Source of the DNA: JBDRDI01 sp043820875
GTDB taxonomy: Bacteria; Patescibacteriota; Patescibacteriia; Patescibacteriales; UBA12075
Length of the DNA stretch: 64,000 nucleotides
Assembly: GCA_043820875.1 (NCBI GenBank)
Contig: JBDRDI010000034.1
Span: 1-64,000 of the forward strand
Direction of reading: 5' to 3'
Shown: positions 22,844 to 29,395 of the stretch, piece after piece
Position numbering within the stretch: position 1 is the first letter of the stretch
How the letters are laid out: every line of letters starts with the position of its first letter
Translations under genes and position numbers: made by a program
Notes under the pieces: model-generated
The model's input: only the letters and a program-made list of their open reading frames with translations
The model's database searches: none
What the model was told of the DNA's origin: nothing

Positions 22844-23683
22844 ATGGACAATAAACAAAAAGAAAAACTAATAAATGATTATTTAAAAACACACTTTGAG
22901 GAAATGTTGATTAAGGACATAGAAATGATCAAAGAAGCAAATTTAAAATTTACATTCCCTTATATCCTCTTAGTTGTTTCGGGCATAGATTTTTTAGGAG
23001 GATTGGAATTGGGATTTTATAAAATATCTAGCAATAAGGAAATTGGTAATTCTAGAGAACGATCGTGCTATTTCATTGAAAAATATATGGGCAAATTTAA
23101 TGATTTATATAAAGATAGTCGAATCAGCAATATTCTTTACAGATCTATGCGTTGTGGTGCTTCACATCAAGCGATGTACGGTCAAGAAATTGAGAGCTCA
23201 AATTGGTTGTATCCCAAAGATAAACATTTAAATCATATGATAGATTTTAAAAAGAAAGACAGAATTTATATACATGCCCTTCAGTTAGCAAATGACTTCA
23301 AAGAAGCTTATAAGATATTTAAAAAAGATTTTATCAAAATGAGCCCAAGTATAGCCTATGATAATTTAGGGCATATAATAACCAAGGCAGAAGTTGATAG
23401 CTTTCAAGAATTGTTAAAAGAATTAAAAAAGAGAGGGCTTAGTTTTGATGCTAAGACAGAAGCTGAAGCTAATCCACAGGTTAACAGAATAGACGTCGAT
23501 ACAGGAAGAGTTTTTTATAATGAGGTACTAGAAACCACCGTGACAGCATTACATGAAGAGGATGATTCAAAACCAGAGGCTTCTGCGTTGCCTTCATCTT
23601 CACCTATTATTACGTCAACGCGAACTTCATCATTGGGGATTGAGCCTGATGGTTTTATAGTTAAGAATGCTGACGATGAATAA
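22844..23683 (+). CDS. Hypothetical protein with conserved-looking helical N-terminal domain
   Basis: A 279-residue protein, family not recognised. The first 170 residues look like a folded helical domain: TFPYILLVVSGIDFLGGLELGFY, YRSMRCGASHQAMYG and FKEAYKIFKKDF. The last 80 are low-complexity and acidic or Ser/Pro-rich. The pattern around RCGASHQ resembles uncharacterised proteins seen near defence and mobile genes, without known activity. It is flanked by two copies of a 29-base repeat. There is no signal peptide and no transmembrane helix. Confidence 0.55.
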   Translation: MDNKQKEKLINDYLKTHFEEMLIKDIEMIKEANLKFTFPYILLVVSGIDFLGGLELGFYKISSNKEIGNSRERSCYFIEKYMGKFNDLYKDSRISNILYRSMRCGASHQAMYGQEIESSNWLYPKDKHLNHMIDFKKKDRIYIHALQLANDFKEAYKIFKKDFIKMSPSIAYDNLGHIITKAEVDSFQELLKELKKRGLSFDAKTEAEANPQVNRIDVDTGRVFYNEVLETTVTALHEEDDSKPEASALPSSSPIITSTRTSSLGIEPDGFIVKNADDE

Positions 23684-23744
23684 GAAAAAAGTACTATTTT
23701 ATATAGCCCAAAATAGTATTGATTTTATCACCAACTATCCTCAT

Positions 23745-23773
23745 GATAACCCTATCCGACATCAAACTTATAA
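23745..23773. repeat. Upstream element, copy 2
   Basis: It matches the element at 22747-22775 in 27 of 29 positions and again ends in a TATAAT-like box. It precedes the membrane-anchored protein gene at 23830. Confidence 0.75.
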
Positions 23774-23829
23774 TTTTATGCCACAAAGGACCCACCCACA
23801 AAATTAAAAAAGTATGCTAAAATAATAAT

Positions 23830-24249
23830 ATGAAAAAAATTATTCAAATTTTATCAGTAATTATTTTAATTTCAATTTTGTCTTTGATAGTTGTTTTTGT
23901 TTTTAATCCGTTTGGTTCGCGAGAAAAATTAATCGGAAGCATTATTAATAGTTATTTAAGCAGTACTATTGAAAGTTATACTCCATTAGAAAATTCTATT
24001 GGTACAACAACCAATAATTCCGAAGTCGGAACATTATCCGCGGATAAACATCCGTTATTGAATGAAGATCAAGAAAAAAAATTGGAAAGTCTTGGAGTTA
24101 ATATTGAACAACTCCCTTCAAGCATCACTCCTATCATGGAAGAATGTTTTGTTGAAAAACTTGGGAGAGAAAGAGCCGATCAAATAGCAAAAGGTGATAC
24201 CCCTAGCGCCATCGAATTTTTTAAAGCCAAAGATTGCATTGGAAAATAA
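23830..24249 (+). CDS. Membrane-anchored protein with conserved Patescibacteria tail domain
   Basis: A 139-residue protein: N-terminal transmembrane helix (about 5-27), a Ser/Thr-rich linker (about 30-72), then a compact domain with HPLLNEDQEKKLESLGV, ITPIMEECF, RADQIAKGDTPSAIEFFKAKDC. I recall this C-terminal pattern from many Patescibacteria hypothetical proteins; function is unknown. Two Cys (EECF and KDCI) could pair outside the membrane. It is probably a core gene and so marks the right-hand side of the island. Confidence 0.65.
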   Translation: MKKIIQILSVIILISILSLIVVFVFNPFGSREKLIGSIINSYLSSTIESYTPLENSIGTTTNNSEVGTLSADKHPLLNEDQEKKLESLGVNIEQLPSSITPIMEECFVEKLGRERADQIAKGDTPSAIEFFKAKDCIGK

Positions 24250-24443
24250 AATAATATATTATTCGGAATTTTATCCAACCCGCTCGGCGCCATGCTGGAG
24301 TGGATTTATTTTTTATTTTTTGTCCGTTTTTTTGAAAATTATAATGACAAAACAAAAAAAATTTGTTATAATTTAATATAGTGGATAAGTACATACTAAA
24401 ATTAGTAAGGCAATTTATAGCTTTACTATTTAAAATATTTTTT
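24250..24443. other. Intergenic region with GC-rich imperfect hairpin
   Basis: Around 24271-24304 an imperfect inverted repeat (ATCCAACCCGC ... GCTGGAGTGGAT) is far more GC-rich than its surroundings and is followed by T-rich sequence. It could serve as terminator of the upstream gene or be a dispersed repeat. The rest contains the AT-rich promoter region for the Lys/Ala-rich mini-gene. Confidence 0.45.
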
Positions 24444-24500
24444 ATGGTTGCAAAAAAGAAAGCTGCAAAGAAGAAAGCCGCAAAGAAGAAAAAAAAATAG
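24444..24500 (+). CDS. 18-residue Lys/Ala-rich mini-protein (histone H1-like tail)
   Basis: Encodes MVAKKKAAKKKAAKKKKK and stops at TAG 24498. KKKAA repeats resemble the tails of bacterial H1-like proteins and should bind nucleic acid. It stands alone between an AT-rich promoter region and a terminator-like hairpin at 24517-24555, which supports a real short transcript. It may also be a decayed tail of a longer gene, because no other domain is left. Confidence 0.55.
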   Translation: MVAKKKAAKKKAAKKKKK

Positions 24501-24516
24501 CGGTTAATTCTTTCAC

Positions 24517-24555
24517 AAATCAAAAGCGCTGAATTATATTTGGCGCTTTTGATTT
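24517..24555 (+). terminator. Hairpin terminator after the mini-gene
   Basis: A perfect 13-bp stem AAATCAAAAGCGC (24517-24529) / GCGCTTTTGATTT (24543-24555) with a 13-base loop. The U-rich part lies within the right arm. Confidence 0.7.
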
Positions 24556-24617
24556 ATTCAAATGCAAAACCTTCGGATTGAGCAGGGGCTTTTTTAAAAT
24601 ATGTTATACTATAACAC

Positions 24618-24920
24618 ATGGGTTATTTATACAAAACAACCGAATTGCCGGATAAAACCATTATAGAAATGAGAACAAAAAATGTTTATATTTTTTCTGC
24701 GCTTGTTTTTTTGTCATTAATTCCGGCAATCTTTATAGTCACGACTTATTTTCCCAATGACGTAAATCTTTTTAGAATTTATTATGTGTCGTTAATAATT
24801 ATCATTTATGCGATTCTTGATGGCAAAGCATTTTGGAAAATATTATTTCAAAAACATAAAACCCATGAAGGCTCGGTGTTTAGTTTTAAAAATCCTATTA
24901 AATATATAATAAAAAAATAA
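24618..24920 (+). CDS. Small two-helix membrane protein
   Basis: A 100-residue protein with two transmembrane helices (about 25-45, VYIFSALVFLSLIPAIFIV; about 55-72, YYVSLIIIIYAILDG) and a basic C terminus. No family is recognised. It is 4 bases before another small membrane protein gene, so the pair is probably co-expressed and could interact. Confidence 0.55.
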   Translation: MGYLYKTTELPDKTIIEMRTKNVYIFSALVFLSLIPAIFIVTTYFPNDVNLFRIYYVSLIIIIYAILDGKAFWKILFQKHKTHEGSVFSFKNPIKYIIKK

Positions 24921-24924
24921 TATC

Positions 24925-25128
24925 ATGAAAAACAACAAATCATTATTTTTAAAAATAAAATGGTGGCACACATTGGTAATTGCTTTAATTTTTGCTGTTG
25001 CCTATATCAGCGTAGATGATAACAACATTGTTTCTGATAATGTGCAAAGTACTTTCTATATCATATTTTGGCTGAGCATTCTGTCCACCATTGTTTTGGC
25101 AAGCAGAAGAAAAAAAATAAAAAATTAA
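24925..25128 (+). CDS. Small two-helix membrane protein
   Basis: A 67-residue protein with two hydrophobic helices (WHTLVIALIFAVAYISV; STFYIIFWLSILSTIVLA) and basic ends, suggesting both termini are cytoplasmic. Function is unknown. It follows the 100-residue membrane protein after 4 bases and precedes a strong terminator at 25140. Confidence 0.55.
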   Translation: MKNNKSLFLKIKWWHTLVIALIFAVAYISVDDNNIVSDNVQSTFYIIFWLSILSTIVLASRRKKIKN

Positions 25129-25139
25129 GACAAAAAAGG

Positions 25140-25174
25140 CCCGCCAGCTATATTCAACCGGCGGGATTTTTTTT
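25140..25174 (+). terminator. Rho-independent terminator
   Basis: CCCGCC (25140-25145) pairs with GGCGGG (25160-25165), followed by A and eight T. Confidence 0.85.
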
Positions 25175-25223
25175 GAGATAGGCAGAATCTGCCCATGGAA
25201 ATATTAACGCGCTAAAAAAATAG

Positions 25224-25445
25224 TCACAATATCTCCATTTTTTGCATTGCCACGTTTTCGCAGTAAGGACACAACAACGATATTTCTTTTATTTTTGGCG
25301 TCAGAAATTTTTTTTCTTGACGTAGATAAAACGATCTAGAGAAGATTGCCCCGCACTTCGGACATTTTTTAGGCTTTTTTGTCCAGAAGTTTATCAAAAC
25401 AATCACAAAAAATATTAACGCTCCGAAAATATAAAGAACATGCAT
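25224..25445 (-). CDS. Membrane-anchored zinc-ribbon protein
   Basis: A 73-residue protein: an N-terminal transmembrane helix (about 4-22) followed by a zinc ribbon with CPKCG (about 33-37) and CPYC (about 59-62). The ribbon would face the cytoplasm. No partner is evident, since the neighbours are on the other strand. Function is unknown; such mini zinc-ribbon proteins are common in Patescibacteria. Confidence 0.65.
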   Translation of the reverse strand: MHVLYIFGALIFFVIVLINFWTKKPKKCPKCGAIFSRSFYLRQEKKFLTPKIKEISLLCPYCENVAMQKMEIL

Positions 25446-25570
25446 GTTTCAAACCCCCTCGTGAATCTTGAGTAATAGTGTTTGTATAATAACAAAAATA
25501 AACAGTTTGTCAAGTTAAAGCCTTGTTTGCTGGCGTGCGCAACGTTATTATAGTAAGATGGTAATATAAT

Positions 25571-26152
25571 ATGATAGAAATTTTTATACATTATTTAACA
25601 ATATGGCGGCCGCTGGGATATGCCTTGGTGTTTTTCAGCATGATGTTTGAGGGCGATCTTACTCTTTTGGTTATTTCTTTTTTGGCCAGAATGAAATTTT
25701 TTGATTTTTTTGACGTGGTCGGTTTTGTTTTTGCCGGAACGGTTGTTGGTGATTGTTTTTGGTTTTGGTTGGGCAGAAAGGGGAGTGTTTCTCAAATGAC
25801 GGTGGTTAAGTGGCTTTTTGAAAAAGTGAAGTTTATAAATATTGATTTTGAAAATTATTTTTTTATTAAATTATTTTTTTCAAAATTTATGTATGGCACG
25901 CACCATATTGCGGTGGCGACTGTCGGCGCTTCAAAAATTTCTTTTAAAAAATATATATTAAATGAATTACCGGCAGTCGCGCTTTGGATGACAATAATCG
26001 GCGGATTCGGATATTTTTTAGCTTTTTCATATCAATATATTTGGCAACGGTTGAAATACGTTGAGATTATTTTGTTTTTGGTGATTTTTATATATTTTAT
26101 AGCTAATAAAATTTATCAGAAATTTTTCAGAGATAACAAAAACCGCCCATAG
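25571..26152 (+). CDS. DedA/VTT family membrane protein
   Basis: A 193-residue protein with the DedA (SNARE-associated, VTT) pattern: E in FFSMMFEGDLTLLVISFLA, GTVVGDCFWFWLGRKG near 57-72, and the conserved FSKFMYGTHHIAVATVGAS near 103-121 followed by a further hydrophobic segment. Family members transport or scramble undecaprenyl phosphate and phospholipids. The usual F-R-x-x-P/G motif is modified here to SKFMYGTHH. It stands alone, and its stop lies inside the terminator stem. Confidence 0.8.
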   Translation: MIEIFIHYLTIWRPLGYALVFFSMMFEGDLTLLVISFLARMKFFDFFDVVGFVFAGTVVGDCFWFWLGRKGSVSQMTVVKWLFEKVKFINIDFENYFFIKLFFSKFMYGTHHIAVATVGASKISFKKYILNELPAVALWMTIIGGFGYFLAFSYQYIWQRLKYVEIILFLVIFIYFIANKIYQKFFRDNKNRP

Positions 26153-26163
26153 GGCGGTTTTTG
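26137..26163 (+). terminator. Terminator overlapping the dedA stop codon
   Basis: AAAACCGCCC (stem) with loop AT(A) and GGGCGGTTTT; the stop codon TAG (26150-26152) is in the loop region. Confidence 0.85.
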
Positions 26164-26218
26164 ATTGAGAAATATATTAAATTGATAATGAATTATCTAG
26201 ATAATATGACTTCTTAGC

Positions 26219-26383
26219 TTAGAAACGTCTCGGACGATTCTGCATTTTTTGCCTGTGGCAATCTCTGCAAAAAAGAGGTCTGTCTCCGCTGGGTTCAAAC
26301 GGGAGTTCGGTGATTTCCGCTCCGCATTGAGAACATGTCCAGCTGCCTTTAAACATCTGGCGATCATCATTTTGATTTTCCAT
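26219..26383 (-). CDS. Small CxxC zinc-ribbon protein
   Basis: A 54-residue protein with FKGSWTCSQCGAEIT, LPFEPSGDRPLFCRDCHRQK, NRPRRF. Two CxxC pairs separated by about 20 residues should bind zinc. This compact ribbon with a basic tail is a frequent Patescibacteria family and may bind nucleic acid. I chose the ATG at 26383 (MENQNDD), because the longer frame to 26464 starts with an unconserved hydrophobic stretch. The opposite and alternate frames are shadows. Confidence 0.7.
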   Translation of the reverse strand: MENQNDDRQMFKGSWTCSQCGAEITELPFEPSGDRPLFCRDCHRQKMQNRPRRF

Positions 26384-26547
26384 TTTGATTGGATTGTACT
26401 TACGCGCATAAAAATGCTCGTAAATAATTATTGAATTATACATACAGTATAGCAGTTGGCACATCTTTTGTCAATAGCTGCGAATATTTCCGATAAATTA
26501 TGAAGTGGTGTATAATAAATATATGCTTAATTATTAAAAGTTATTTT

Positions 26548-27069
26548 ATGAAAATTTTTGTTTGCCAAATATGTGGCGAGGTGTATATTGGGAGAGAAAC
26601 GCCGCATTCTTGTCCTTTTTGTGGGGTGAGAAAAGAGAATTTACGCATGGCCGACGGGTGGGAAGACAGAAACAATGTCAGCTTGAACGAAGTTGATGAA
26701 AAAAACGTTAAAGACGCGCTTGCTTTGGAAATGTCCAATACTGCTTTTTATCAGCAGGCTTCAAAAAAATTATCCAATCAAGAAGCGGTTTTAATGTTTA
26801 AGGGTCTTTTTAAGGTGGAACGAGAACACGCCAGTATTTATAAAAAATTATTAAAACTGGAAGAAACGCCAATGCTGACAGAAGATTGTCCTGATAGCGC
26901 GAGAGAATGCGCTCTGGAATCTTCAAAAAGAGAAAAAAGAGCAGTGGAATTTTATGCGCAAGCCGCGGCTGTGGCGGAAAACAGCCGAGTGAAAGAAGTT
27001 TTTACGGAAATTATGAAAGTGGAAAGTGATCACGTGGCGCTGGACGAGGAAATGATAAAAAAGTTTTAA
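26548..27069 (+). CDS. Rubrerythrin-like protein (N-terminal rubredoxin-like ribbon)
   Basis: A 173-residue protein. The N-terminal ribbon has CQICG (about 5-9) and CPFCG (about 22-26), the Fe(SCys)4-type site, here in front of, not behind, a ferritin-like four-helix domain. In that domain E-x-x-N/H ligands are seen in ALEMSNTAFYQQ, KVEREHASIY, ALESSKREKRAVEFY and KVESDHVALDEE. Rubrerythrins reduce hydrogen peroxide in anaerobes. It lies 27 bases upstream of a superoxide reductase gene, so the two make an oxygen-defence pair. ATG 26548 was chosen over 26500 by the ribbon start. Confidence 0.85.
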   Translation: MKIFVCQICGEVYIGRETPHSCPFCGVRKENLRMADGWEDRNNVSLNEVDEKNVKDALALEMSNTAFYQQASKKLSNQEAVLMFKGLFKVEREHASIYKKLLKLEETPMLTEDCPDSARECALESSKREKRAVEFYAQAAAVAENSRVKEVFTEIMKVESDHVALDEEMIKKF

Positions 27070-27096
27070 CATAATTTAAATCTATAAAAATATTAT

Positions 27097-27504
27097 ATGA
27101 CTACAAAAAATCAAATTTATAAATGCATGGTTTGTGGAAATATCACAGAAGTTTTACACGTTGGCGTCGGAGAATTGGTTTGTTGCGGACAGCCAATGAC
27201 TCTGCAATCAGAAAAAATAAATGACGAGGGTCAAGAAAAACATTTGCCGGTCGTGGAAAGTATGCCTCAAGATGTTTGTCGAGGAGGAGACGGATATATT
27301 GTAAAGATTGGCGCGGACGCGCATCCGATGGATGAAGATCATCATATTGAATGGGTGGAAATAAAAACCAAAGGAGGCAAGGTCGGCAAAAGATATTTGC
27401 AACCGGACGAAAAACCGGAAACAGAATTTCACACCCGAGAAGATGTTCTGCAATTTCGTGCTTATTGCAACGTGCATGGGTTGTGGAAGAAAGCTGTTAA
27501 ATAA
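27097..27504 (+). CDS. Superoxide reductase (desulfoferrodoxin)
   Basis: A 135-residue two-domain protein. An N-terminal desulforedoxin centre (CMVCG with VCCGQ, Cys at about 10, 13, 29, 30) is followed by the SOR domain, with EKHLPV, HPMDEDHHIEW and the C-terminal C-x2-H (YCNVHG), the Fe(His)4Cys site. It reduces superoxide to peroxide, which the neighbouring rubrerythrin can remove. The length and ligands are complete. Confidence 0.92.
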   Translation: MTTKNQIYKCMVCGNITEVLHVGVGELVCCGQPMTLQSEKINDEGQEKHLPVVESMPQDVCRGGDGYIVKIGADAHPMDEDHHIEWVEIKTKGGKVGKRYLQPDEKPETEFHTREDVLQFRAYCNVHGLWKKAVK

Positions 27505-27515
27505 AATTTAATAAT

Positions 27516-27551
27516 ATGCCAGAATTGTCGGAAGTGGAAATAATTAAATAA
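27516..27551 (+). pseudogene. Possible remnant of mutM/fpg start
   Basis: An 11-codon ORF reads MPELSEVEIIK then stop. The start of formamidopyrimidine-DNA glycosylase is MPELPEVET, with Pro2 catalytic, so this looks like a gene start left after deletion of the rest. It lies between the superoxide reductase and ychF. The match is short, so chance is possible. Confidence 0.4.
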
Positions 27552-27567
27552 ATAATTTTTATATTTT

Positions 27568-28635
27568 ATGCCTTTATCAATCGGTATTGTTGGCTTACCC
27601 AATGTTGGTAAGTCCACTTTATTTAACGTATTAACCAAGTCCAAGGCTGAAGCCGCGAATTATCCTTTTTGTACCATTGATCCCAATGTCGGCGTGGTAA
27701 AAGTTCCGGATGAACGCCTTGCAAAAATTGCGGCTGTTTCTCATCCGGCAAAAATAATTCCAACAGCCATAGATTTTGTGGATATTGCCGGGTTGGTTAA
27801 AGGCGCTCACGAAGGAGAAGGGCTTGGGAATAAGTTTTTGGCAAATATCCGCGAGTGTGACGCGATTTGTGAAGTGGTGCGAAATTTTGAAGACGGGAAC
27901 ATCATTCACGTTGCCGGAAAAATTGATCCGGAAAGTGACCGAGAAACAATTGGACTGGAACTTATTTTTGCTGACATGCAAACAGTCGGAAAACGATTGG
28001 ACAAGACGATGAAGACGGTTAGGAGTGGCGATAAGGAAACATCTAAGCAAAAAGAGATTCTAGAAAAAATAAAAACGTTTTTGGAAGAAGGGCACCCTGT
28101 ACGCGAAATGGAAGCAAATTCGGAGCAAGAAGAAAAAGAAATAATAAAAAGTTTTCAGCTTTTGACGTCAAAGCCGATTATTTATGTTTTAAATATTAAC
28201 GAGCATTCGGCGTCTCTGGCGAGCGAGTGGCAGAATGAAACGGTGCGAATGAATATAAAAATAGAAGAAGAAATTGCCAATTTGCCGGAAGATGAGCGTG
28301 CGGAATATGTGAAAGAGCTTGGTCTTGAAGAAAGCGGGACAGACAAACTCATCAAAGCTTCATACAAACTTCTCGGTCTCATTACTTTTTTTACGACCGG
28401 TACGGACGAAACCAGAGCTTGGACTTGTCAGCAAGGAGACACGGCGCCGATGGCAGCCGGTAAAATTCATACTGATTTTGAAAAAGGATTTATTCGCGCT
28501 GAAGTGATTGATTGGAAAAAATTCATTGAAACCGGCGGAGAGCAAGTCGCTCGCGAAAAAGGACTCTTAAGAATTGAAGGGAAAAGTTATTTTGTTCAAG
28601 ATGGAGATATCTGCAATTTTTTGGTTAATAAGTAA
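27568..28635 (+). CDS. ychF: Ribosome-binding ATPase/GTPase YchF (OBG family)
   Basis: A 355-residue protein with Walker A GLPNVGKST (about 8-16), FCTIDPN, switch II DIAGLVKGA, and the NxxE-type base motif NINE near 208 that makes YchF prefer ATP. A TGS-like C-terminal domain ends with GDICNFLVNK. YchF binds ribosomes and is involved in stress responses and translation control. It is universally conserved and single-copy. The gene is complete. Confidence 0.95.
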   Translation: MPLSIGIVGLPNVGKSTLFNVLTKSKAEAANYPFCTIDPNVGVVKVPDERLAKIAAVSHPAKIIPTAIDFVDIAGLVKGAHEGEGLGNKFLANIRECDAICEVVRNFEDGNIIHVAGKIDPESDRETIGLELIFADMQTVGKRLDKTMKTVRSGDKETSKQKEILEKIKTFLEEGHPVREMEANSEQEEKEIIKSFQLLTSKPIIYVLNINEHSASLASEWQNETVRMNIKIEEEIANLPEDERAEYVKELGLEESGTDKLIKASYKLLGLITFFTTGTDETRAWTCQQGDTAPMAAGKIHTDFEKGFIRAEVIDWKKFIETGGEQVAREKGLLRIEGKSYFVQDGDICNFLVNK

Positions 28636-28651
28636 AAAAAGAAACAAACTA

Positions 28652-28680
28652 TTGACAATTTTTTAAAAATAGTTTAATGT
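28652..28680 (+). promoter_or_regulatory. Promoter of orphan RNA A
   Basis: TTGACA (28652-28657), 17-base spacer, TAATGT (28675-28680). Transcription would begin about 28687, directly before the long inverted repeat. Confidence 0.65.
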
Positions 28681-28686
28681 TTATAA

Positions 28687-28780
28687 ACTGACATAGTGTG
28701 AAAGGTCCGTTTCTGAATTCCCATGGTCCTCCAGTGTGCGCAAAGCTCTTTCTTTTTCACACTATGTCGGTCTTTTTTTA
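28687..28780 (+). ncRNA. Orphan hairpin RNA A (about 90 nt)
   Basis: A perfect 14-bp stem GACATAGTGTGAAA (28690-28703) / TTTCACACTATGTC (28755-28768) closes a 51-base interior with CCATGG and GCGCAAAGC, and is followed by GGTCTTTTTTTA. Promoter, closed stem and T run together indicate an independent short RNA. It has no ORF. It does not match SRP, 6S or tmRNA by eye. Confidence 0.6.
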
Positions 28781-28786
28781 TTCAAA

Positions 28787-28815
28787 TTGACAATTTACAT
28801 ATAATATTTTAAGAT
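28787..28815 (+). promoter_or_regulatory. Promoter of orphan RNA B
   Basis: TTGACA (28787-28792), 17-base spacer, TAAGAT (28810-28815), placing the start at about 28821, exactly the first base of the closing stem of RNA B. Confidence 0.6.
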
Positions 28816-28820
28816 AATTA

Positions 28821-28926
28821 TGGCTGGCACGGTGAGGTAAATTGTGCCGGACACCTGCCATTGGCAATGGGTCTCCCGGGCCGAGCGAATTTTCGTTTAT
28901 TTCCTCATTTTGTGCCGTGCCGGCCA
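28821..28926 (+). ncRNA. Orphan hairpin RNA B or structured leader (about 106 nt)
   Basis: A 12-bp closing stem TGGCTGGCACGG (28821-28832) / CCGTGCCGGCCA (28915-28926, one G-T pair) is followed inward by TGAGG/CCTCA, GCCGG/CCGGGC and an apical CCATT/AATGG hairpin. It is GC-rich in an AT-rich setting. There is no T run after it, so it may be the 5' leader of the small gene at 28969, whose ribosome site lies 25 bases further on. It lacks the GGAAGGAAGCA apex of SRP RNA. Confidence 0.55.
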
Positions 28927-28968
28927 TTAATTTAAAATATATAACCTCGTTCTTTAAAAGGAGAAAGT

Positions 28969-29328
28969 ATGAGAGAAAATTCTCTTGATTTGATTATAAC
29001 GTTAAGAGAAAAGATAAGCATTTTATTGTTTATGGAATCTGACTTCAGAGCAAAATCCGTGGATGGAGCAATAGATCGTTATATAAATTTATTTAGTAAT
29101 CCAGACGCACAAGGAATAAGAGATTTATATAAGCATATCATGTGTCAAGCATATTATATTGTATTAACAATGTTTTATATGGACTCTCCCGACGGTGATG
29201 ATTTGAGGCGCGAAATAAGACACATTCTGGATTTGATAAGCGCGGCAAAAATAAAAAGCGACGTTGTGATGGAATTGTCGCCCTCTCTCGTCGTGTATGA
29301 TTATTTACGTTATACATTATTTGCTTGA
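28969..29328 (+). CDS. Hypothetical helical protein with strong ribosome-binding site
   Basis: A 119-residue, mostly helical cytosolic protein (LDLIITLREKISILLF, DLYKHIMCQAYYIVLTMFYM). No family is recognised. It has an unusually good Shine-Dalgarno (AAAGGAGAAAG) 7 bases from ATG, unlike most genes in the window, and a structured RNA leader upstream. A terminator follows immediately at 29352. The strong signal and isolated transcription unit suggest high or regulated expression. Confidence 0.55.
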   Translation: MRENSLDLIITLREKISILLFMESDFRAKSVDGAIDRYINLFSNPDAQGIRDLYKHIMCQAYYIVLTMFYMDSPDGDDLRREIRHILDLISAAKIKSDVVMELSPSLVVYDYLRYTLFA

Positions 29329-29351
29329 TTACATATTGTGAAGCAAGATTC

Positions 29352-29385
29352 AGCCCGAGAACGATAATGTTCGTCGGGCTTTTTT
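29352..29385 (+). terminator. Terminator of the 28969 gene
   Basis: AGCCCGA (29352-29358) pairs with TCGGGCT (29374-29380), with an inner GAAC/GTTC stem, followed by a T run. Confidence 0.85.
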
Positions 29386-29395
29386 ATTATTTTTA

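Noticed and set aside
5106..24300. Second copy of the tRNA-His 3' end as the other attachment site
   Set aside because: I scanned the right-hand part for GTTCAATTCCCGTTGGCC-like sequence and did not see one, so I give no right border. It needs a computed search.
24271..24304. GC-rich imperfect hairpin as an att site or insertion element
   Set aside because: It is imperfect and has no flanking direct repeats; I keep it only as a possible terminator or dispersed repeat.
26197..26464. Alternative frames over the zinc-ribbon gene
   Set aside because: They lack the CxxC pattern or begin with unconserved hydrophobic sequence; only the frame from 26383 has the ribbon motifs.
28687..28780. 6S RNA or tmRNA
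   Set aside because: Too short for both; no tRNA-like ends, no tag ORF, no large central bubble.
28821..28926. SRP (4.5S) RNA
   Set aside because: Size and rod shape fit, but the conserved apical GGAAGGAAGCA region and symmetric loop are missing.
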